Position numbers and translations under genes: made by a program
In this document: piece after piece, positions 5,695 to 9,870 of the stretch
Position numbering within the stretch: the first letter of the stretch is position 1
Layout: each line of letters begins with the position of its first letter
Source of the DNA: Thermoproteus sp. UBA157
GTDB taxonomy: Archaea; Thermoproteota; Thermoprotei; Thermoproteales; Thermoproteaceae
DNA length: 9,870 nucleotides
Direction: 5' to 3'
NCBI GenBank assembly: GCA_002497345.1
Contig: DANS01000043.1
Location: 36,721 to 46,590 of the forward strand
Notes under the pieces: model-generated
Told to the model about the DNA's origin: nothing
Database searches by the model: none
The model's input: only the letters and a program-made list of their open reading frames with translations

Positions 5695-6605
5695 CACTTT
5701 ATGAGCGACCTTATGCCGAAGGCCGCGCTCAGCGCATCGCCCATGAAGTACGCCAGCGCCGCGACGCCGAGGAGGAGGCCCACCGTTTGGGCGAATTCGC
5801 GCGCGAAGCTCGCGCCGGTATACACGCTGCCTTGATACGTGAACATGAGCGCCAGCGCCACGCTGACCGCGAGCGAGGCCGCGAATGCGATGAATATGTT
5901 GTCCACGACGAAGAAGGGCAACGACATCAACGCGGCAGCCACGACGTAGCCCACGCCCGTCACGACCGCCGCGACTATCGGCGACTTCCCCGTCTCGTGC
6001 TTCGTCTGCAGGAAGGACGCGGAGGCCATGGATATGGCGGCCGATATGCCCACGACGATGCCCACGACGCCGGTTATTAGGGCGGAGCTCGTTGTGCCCA
6101 AGGCGCCGGCGTGCGTCCCCGTGATTTCTATAATGGCGTCGGCCATGCCCAACACCAAGGCGCTCATGTACTTCACTACGGCCTCGTCGAGTTGCTTCAC
6201 GAACTCCTCCTCGTGTTGTAGCTCGTCCTCTATTATGCGCTCCAACGCTGTCTTGTCCTCGGGGGTTTCCACGAGGTCCAGCGCCATCTTGTACTTCTCG
6301 GCGGCGGCCTCCTCGCCCCTCTCCAGCAACTTGACGGCGAAGGTGGCCCCAAAGAGCAATCGGAGGAAGGCCAGGAGGTAGGGATATACGCGGGCCTTGA
6401 GCGAGGGCCTATAGGAGCCGGCGAGCTTCAGCCAGAACTCGAAGTGTCGCCTCTCGGTCTCGGAGAGCTTCCTCAACACCTCGCGCCTTGCTCTATTCCA
6501 TTCGATCCTCGCCAAGGTCTCATACACCTTATGATCCGTGTATTCATCATCGCAGAACTCCAGCGCTATTTTTCGTATTAATTTCTTTTTCGAGTTAGCT
6601 TCCAT
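5694..6605 (-). CDS. Ferritin-like (rubrerythrin) domain fused to VIT1/CCC1 transporter domain
   Basis: 303 residues from the ATG at 6605. The N-terminal 145 or so residues are a ferritin-like four-helix bundle: LARIEWNRARREVLRKLSE, then ExxH at E51-H54 (ERRHFEFW), a hydrophobic helix YPYLLAFLRLLFGATFAVKL (75-93 region) typical of this fusion type, the GEEAAAEKY helix, and a second ExxH at E128-H131 (EDELQHEEEF). These are the expected diiron ligands. From about 146 come five membrane segments of the VIT1/CCC1 type (LGMADAIIEITGTHAGALG; then about 173-198, 207-228, 230-256 and 275-297). The architecture is that of bacterial MbfA, a membrane Fe (and Mn) exporter that senses or oxidises metal in its cytosolic domain; the archaeal version is inferred to export or store Fe/Mn. 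An upstream ATG at 6638 would give 314 residues, but TTTTAAAA 28 nt before 6605 favours the shorter form. Just upstream lies a peroxiredoxin gene on the same strand, consistent with iron/peroxide defence. Confidence 0.88.
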   Translation of the reverse strand: MEANSKKKLIRKIALEFCDDEYTDHKVYETLARIEWNRARREVLRKLSETERRHFEFWLKLAGSYRPSLKARVYPYLLAFLRLLFGATFAVKLLERGEEAAAEKYKMALDLVETPEDKTALERIIEDELQHEEEFVKQLDEAVVKYMSALVLGMADAIIEITGTHAGALGTTSSALITGVVGIVVGISAAISMASASFLQTKHETGKSPIVAAVVTGVGYVVAAALMSLPFFVVDNIFIAFAASLAVSVALALMFTYQGSVYTGASFAREFAQTVGLLLGVAALAYFMGDALSAAFGIRSLIK

Positions 6606-6625
6606 AACGAAGCTATCCGAATTGA

Positions 6626-6633
6626 TTTTAAAA
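6626..6633 (-). promoter_or_regulatory. TATA box for the ferritin-like/VIT1 gene
   Basis: The palindromic TTTTAAAA lies 28 nt before the ATG at 6605. A second, weaker box (TAAAATTT at 6662-6655) is 24 nt before the alternative ATG at 6638. With normal spacing either box would place the RNA start downstream of 6638, which is the main reason for choosing 6605. Confidence 0.5.
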
Positions 6634-6687
6634 GCCATGATCTAGCATGACAGCAAATTTTAGAAGGATGCGGCGGAGTGAGAGGTT

Positions 6688-6694
6688 AAAAAAA
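6688..6694 (-). terminator. Poly-T terminator after the peroxiredoxin gene
   Basis: On the minus strand a run of seven T (CTCCCTTTTTTTAACC) begins 8 nt after the TAA of the peroxiredoxin gene. Oligo-T runs without a hairpin are the usual intrinsic terminators of archaeal RNA polymerase. It would separate the peroxiredoxin transcript from the ferritin-like/VIT1 gene. Confidence 0.6.
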
Positions 6695-6701
6695 GGGAGT
6701 A

Positions 6702-7340
6702 TTACAAGCGCTTTGTGCAGAACCACCAAGTCTTGCACTCTATGCCCGGCTCCCGCAACCTCTTCTCGGCGTCTGGGTAGCTGTGCGGCGGAGGCACTAT
6801 CACGGGGTCGCCCGGCTTCCAGTTAGCAGGCGTCGCCACGCCGTATTTATACGTGGTCTGGACCGCGTCTATTACGCGTATTATCTCGTCGATATTTCTG
6901 CCGTTAGAGAGCGGGTAGAGCGCGAACCAAGCCAACCTCAAGTCGGGATCTATGAGCGCCACCATCCTCACCGTAGCCGTCGTCCCCGGCGGTATCGCGT
7001 TGAAGAGGTTGGACACCTGGAAGTCCGGCACGTCCGCGATTATCGGGAACGGTATCTCGACGCCCCACAGCTGTTTGATCTGCCTCTTCCACTCTATGTG
7101 GCTTATGTCCGTGTCGACGCTTAGGCCCAGCAACTCGACGCCTCTCTTCTTGAACTCGTCGTACTTCTTGGCGAACTCTATGAACTCAGTCGTGCAGACC
7201 GGCGTGAAGTCGCCTGGGTGGCTGAAGAGCAACAACCACTTGCCCTTGTAGTCCTTGAAACACCTACTCCCCATGTCTGTGTTGAAGCATAGATTCTCGG
7301 GTATCTGCATTCCGAGGTATGGACCTTTTACTTCCGGCAT
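6702..7340 (-). CDS. Peroxiredoxin (Prx6-type archaeal thioredoxin peroxidase)
   Basis: 212 residues, cytosolic. It reduces H2O2 and alkyl hydroperoxides through a peroxidatic cysteine. The active site PGDFTPVCTTEF has P42, T46 and Cys49, with the conserved Arg125 in TVRMVALIDP. The Prx6 C-terminal region VATPANWKPGDPVIVPP follows. The C-terminus IECKTWWFCTKRL has Cys202 and Cys208, matching the paired Cys207/Cys213 of Aeropyrum pernix thioredoxin peroxidase, where the last one resolves the sulfenic acid. The protein ends a few residues after this, without the roughly 35-residue extension of the Aeropyrum enzyme. Cys18 and Cys27 are extra. Members form ring decamers. The gene starts 4 nt after the thermopsin-like gene but has its own TATA box, and has both a GGTGA ribosome site and a T-run terminator, so it is probably strongly expressed on its own. 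Confidence 0.96.
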   Translation of the reverse strand: MPEVKGPYLGMQIPENLCFNTDMGSRCFKDYKGKWLLLFSHPGDFTPVCTTEFIEFAKKYDEFKKRGVELLGLSVDTDISHIEWKRQIKQLWGVEIPFPIIADVPDFQVSNLFNAIPPGTTATVRMVALIDPDLRLAWFALYPLSNGRNIDEIIRVIDAVQTTYKYGVATPANWKPGDPVIVPPPHSYPDAEKRLREPGIECKTWWFCTKRL

Positions 7341-7344
7341 GGCA

Positions 7345-7349
7345 TCACC
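7345..7349 (-). promoter_or_regulatory. Shine-Dalgarno site of the peroxiredoxin gene
   Basis: The minus strand GGTGA overlaps the TGA stop of the thermopsin-like gene and ends 4 nt before the peroxiredoxin ATG. It is one of the few plausible ribosome binding sites in a window where most genes look leaderless. It would allow translation from a read-through transcript as well as from the local promoter. Confidence 0.5.
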
Positions 7350-9042
7350 TTATATTGTGTTTATAAAGTTTTCTTCTCCGAAATAATTTCGATATCAGCA
7401 AGGCCGCCAGAACCAGGAGGTAGGGGGAGATGGGGAGTCGATACAGCCGGGCCGAGCATAAGGCCTCGACGCCGTAGACGGAGGCATTGTAGCGGCCGAG
7501 GGGGCCGGCCAAGGCGTAGGCCGATCTGCCGTCGCATCTGAGCGCGGCGATCGACAACGGGCTGGGGAGGCCCAACAGATCGCGCGCTGTGCCGTTATAT
7601 ACTGCTACATACAGAACCGACGCGTTCGCGGGCCCCTCCACGGACAGCTCGCCCGCAAGCCTTCCGTTGACGGAGAGGAGCTCGCCCACGTACGCCACGC
7701 CGCCGTCAACAAACGTGAAGTCGGTCGCCGCGATGAGCTCGCCGCGCGCCGCCCAGAGCCTCCTCACGCCAATCGGGGTGCTCACCGATATGAGATAAAA
7801 CGGCTGATAGGCTGGCTCCACGCGCGTCGGCCCCGCCACCGTTAAATTGAGCACAGCCGCCGTGGGCCTATACGCCACATCGCCGGCGAGGATCTCGGGA
7901 AGGCGGATCGAGAGGCTCCCGGGAGGCGCCCAGAGGTACGAGGTGCCGTTGGGCAGCTCGAGCTCCACCAAGTACCTGACGCCGCCGCATAGGGCCGTGC
8001 CGTTGAGGAAGTAGATACACGGAGCCCTCAGATGCAGCTGCCGCGCCTCGGGGATCCCCGGCCCCACCACGGCGCCGTCCCCGGCGGCTTCCGCTGAGGC
8101 GATGGCGCGCTCTTCTGTGGAGATGCCGATGCTCCAGAGGGCAGGAGGGGGCGCGAAGGCCGTGCCGTTCCAGACGTAGAGGGACAGCGAGGCGGACCCG
8201 TTGACGACGGAAGCCACGGGCGCGTCGGCGCTGTAGCCGCCCACCACCAGCTCCAGATCGATCGGAAGCCCCCTGGCGTTGACTTGCGGCAACACGACTA
8301 TTCTGCCGGGCGATGGCAGATAGACCTCGTCGAGCAGATCGCCGTTTACGAAGAACCTAACTGCGTTCCCGGCCACCTCTATCTCGAGGCATGCGGAGCT
8401 TATCCGCGGCATCTGCGCCAAGTAGTAGTAGTACTCGTCGCGGCCTAGGTAGGCCACGGCCCCCCTCCCGGCGACTCCCCTCAGCGTTGACGTGGGGGCC
8501 GTCATGTTCCAGACGTTGTCGAGGAACTCGAACCCGCCGTCTCCGTATCTTATGAGGGCTTGGACCCAGTAGAGGCCGGACGCCTCGACGTATGCGTTGA
8601 GCTGTATCGAATAGGCCTCGATCGGCCCCAACGGCTTGTGGCTAACCGCGTAGAGGCCGTTCAGCCGGAAGCACCCCCTCACGGCGTTGCCCTCATAGGG
8701 CAGGGGCAGATACTCGCCGTTGAGATCGACGAACCCGTAATAGGCCAGCCCGACGGGGGCGGCGGGCCCCCACGGCGTGTCCGCCGGCTTGAGCCTACTC
8801 GTCAAGAGCTCCAGGCCGAAGCAAGTCGTCACGTTTAGCTGCGAGGACGAGTTGGCCGCGCCTATCACAACGCCTTGTCCTCTCCCCGGCAGGTACGATA
8901 CGATGGAGCCGTTCGCGTAGAGGACCGCGGGCTCGCCCCACTGCACGTAGTGGATCCCATAGCCGAGCCAGCTCCCCGAGTAGGTCATGCACAGCTGGGC
9001 GTAGGCTAGGGCTCCTGCCAGCAGGAGGAGGAAAAAGCGCAC
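7345..9042 (-). CDS. Thermopsin-like (peptidase family A5) secreted, membrane-anchored protein
   Basis: 565 residues from a GTG start. Residues 1-15 (MRFFLLLLAGALAYA) are a signal peptide and the end holds an anchor (ISPYLLVLAALLISKLF, about 538-554) followed by a basic tail RRRKLYKHNIR, so the body is outside the cell. The A5 signature region is visible: PVGLAYYGF (96-104), SIQLNAYVEASGLYWVQALI (145-164) and FEFLDNVWNM (171-180), followed by a lectin-like beta region. Thermopsins are acid proteases of thermophilic archaea with no pepsin-like DTG motif. In the relatives I recall, PxG(I/L)A is followed by D rather than Y, so loss of activity is possible. About 11 NxS/T sequons suggest heavy glycosylation. 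The C-terminal half (about 320-530) has further beta domains of unknown type. It follows a polytopic membrane gene by 22 nt and precedes the peroxiredoxin by 4 nt. Confidence 0.82.
   Translation of the reverse strand: MRFFLLLLAGALAYAQLCMTYSGSWLGYGIHYVQWGEPAVLYANGSIVSYLPGRGQGVVIGAANSSSQLNVTTCFGLELLTSRLKPADTPWGPAAPVGLAYYGFVDLNGEYLPLPYEGNAVRGCFRLNGLYAVSHKPLGPIEAYSIQLNAYVEASGLYWVQALIRYGDGGFEFLDNVWNMTAPTSTLRGVAGRGAVAYLGRDEYYYYLAQMPRISSACLEIEVAGNAVRFFVNGDLLDEVYLPSPGRIVVLPQVNARGLPIDLELVVGGYSADAPVASVVNGSASLSLYVWNGTAFAPPPALWSIGISTEERAIASAEAAGDGAVVGPGIPEARQLHLRAPCIYFLNGTALCGGVRYLVELELPNGTSYLWAPPGSLSIRLPEILAGDVAYRPTAAVLNLTVAGPTRVEPAYQPFYLISVSTPIGVRRLWAARGELIAATDFTFVDGGVAYVGELLSVNGRLAGELSVEGPANASVLYVAVYNGTARDLLGLPSPLSIAALRCDGRSAYALAGPLGRYNASVYGVEALCSARLYRLPISPYLLVLAALLISKLFRRRKLYKHNIR
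7360..7367 (-). promoter_or_regulatory. TATA box for the peroxiredoxin gene, inside the end of the thermopsin-like gene
   Basis: The minus strand TTTATAAA is a canonical archaeal TATA box with AAAAC upstream. Its centre is about 23 nt before the peroxiredoxin ATG, and it lies within the last codons of the thermopsin-like coding region. This gives a near-leaderless peroxiredoxin mRNA. Confidence 0.6.
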
Positions 9043-9051
9043 TGGGGAGGG

Positions 9052-9057
9052 AAAAAA
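9052..9057 (-). terminator. Short T-run between the right-edge membrane gene and the thermopsin-like gene
   Basis: The minus strand has six T (CTCTTTTTTCCC) 7 nt after the TAA of the upstream gene, a possible weak archaeal terminator. An AATAAAA box (about 9068-9062) lies about 26 nt before the GTG at 9042 and could act as the thermopsin-like promoter. The two genes may therefore be separate transcripts despite their closeness. Confidence 0.35.
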
Positions 9058-9064
9058 GAGGGTT

Positions 9065-9870
9065 TTATTGGGTTGTCCGCGGCTGGGCCTCGGAGCGCCA
9101 GGAGAAGACGAGGTAGATGCCGCCTAGCAGTATCAAGTTGAATATGATGAACAGCGCCAACGAGAAGTCCAACAACCACGGCTGAGCCTCGATCAGCTGT
9201 ACTAGGGAGTTTATCTGGGGAGTTATCAGCGCCGACACTTTCAACGTGTCGGCGACCTTGAGGGCGAAGTCTACGCCGTATGCGTTTATAAGCGCCGACG
9301 CTACCGGCGGCGATGGCACTATGGCGTAGGGCAGATGGGCCAGCCCGTTCATGACCTCGGCCCCGACCATCAACACTATCACCGCCACGAAGGCCGCCGC
9401 GGCCAAAGGCGCGTTGGCCGACTTGAGAGCGGTCACCAAGAAGGCCAATACGATGATGCCCAACGCCACGTTTAGGTAGAACAGCCAGCTCAGGTTCAAG
9501 GTGGGCTGATAAACCGGCTGTAGTTGCGCCGGCAGATAAGACGGCGGGGAGCCGAATATGGACCAGGCCACGGTGGGGCTGTACTGGTATATCTCGTAGA
9601 GGTACCAGACGCTCGCGAGGACGTATATCACGCCGAAGATCAAGCCGACCTTAGCGCCGAACTCCTTCCCGAGCTTGTAGCGCTCGTCCTTGGTCTTGGC
9701 GTAGCGCCACGTATATACAGACGAGATCAAGACGGCAGTGAAGGCTATTGCGCCGGCCAAGGTGGCTATGAGCAACGGCGGATAGGTCGGATTGCCGAGC
9801 GCTTGCCAGAGATCGACGCCTAGGTCGAAGCCCACTACTGAGTTGGGATCCGGCTTAGCTATTACGCCCA
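9065..9870 (-). CDS. Polytopic membrane protein, 5'-partial; possibly cytochrome bd subunit I-like
   Basis: The frame is open to the window edge without a stop, so the start is probably outside; a GTG at 9835 would give 256 residues but falls just before a segment that looks like mid-protein sequence. About six membrane segments are visible (about 20-42, 61-80, 115-138, 143-165, and 222-246 counted from that GTG, with a weaker one at about 185-205). The stretch LGNPTYPPLLIATLAGAIAF followed by a long polar loop (WRYAKTKDERYKLGKEFGAK) recalls the NP-x-x-x-x-x-FVHT-x-x-x-x-Y helix of CydA, but the heme-ligand His position holds Ala. If the relation is real it would be a heme-poor CydA-prime-like subunit of a quinol oxidase. 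The homology is a weak impression and the gene could be any polytopic protein. The C-terminal tail RSEAQPRTTQ is short and polar. Confidence 0.6.
   Translation of the reverse strand, partial: GVIAKPDPNSVVGFDLGVDLWQALGNPTYPPLLIATLAGAIAFTAVLISSVYTWRYAKTKDERYKLGKEFGAKVGLIFGVIYVLASVWYLYEIYQYSPTVAWSIFGSPPSYLPAQLQPVYQPTLNLSWLFYLNVALGIIVLAFLVTALKSANAPLAAAAFVAVIVLMVGAEVMNGLAHLPYAIVPSPPVASALINAYGVDFALKVADTLKVSALITPQINSLVQLIEAQPWLLDFSLALFIIFNLILLGGIYLVFSWRSEAQPRTTQ

Overview
The window looks like chromosomal DNA of a hyperthermophilic crenarchaeon, most likely of the Thermoproteales (Thermoproteus/Pyrobaculum-like). The reasons are a free-standing ribosomal protein S30e, a thermopsin-family (A5) protein, an archaeal Prx6-type peroxiredoxin with a C-terminal WWFC motif, a very long family-5 solute-binding protein, heavy use of ATA and AGG codons, and TATA-like boxes about 24-28 nt before many start codons (leaderless transcription). 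No tRNA, rRNA, CRISPR array or insertion sequence was recognised.

Layout. 1-2388 (-): the first 796 residues of a secreted peptide/sugar (Opp-type) solute-binding protein, cut by the window edge; its two halves are in circularly permuted order. 2417-2908 (-): a small double-anchored surface protein just upstream. 2909-3907: about 1 kb with no intact gene. It holds a decayed C-terminal piece of an OppD-type ABC ATPase (about 3056-3409, minus strand, several frames), an open but start-less frame beside it, and an AT-rich stretch. 4299-3908 (-): S30e, translationally coupled to a 75-residue helical protein. 4377-4721 (+): a small polytopic membrane protein, the only rightward gene, ending stop-to-stop against a leftward small membrane protein with a Tyr/Gln tail (5045-4722).

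6605-5062 (-): a ferritin-like/VIT1 fusion (probable Fe/Mn transporter of the MbfA type) overlapping by one base with a 210-residue protein that weakly resembles a zinc-less medium-chain dehydrogenase. 7340-6702 (-): a peroxiredoxin. 9042-7345 (-): a membrane-anchored thermopsin-like protein. 9870-9065 (-): the C-terminal part of a polytopic membrane protein, possibly related to cytochrome bd subunit I.

How they may fit together. The peroxiredoxin next to a diiron/VIT1 transporter suggests a peroxide and iron handling neighbourhood. The left end is peptide or sugar import at the cell surface, with signs that an older Opp transporter copy was lost nearby. Functional links across the middle small genes are not visible from sequence.
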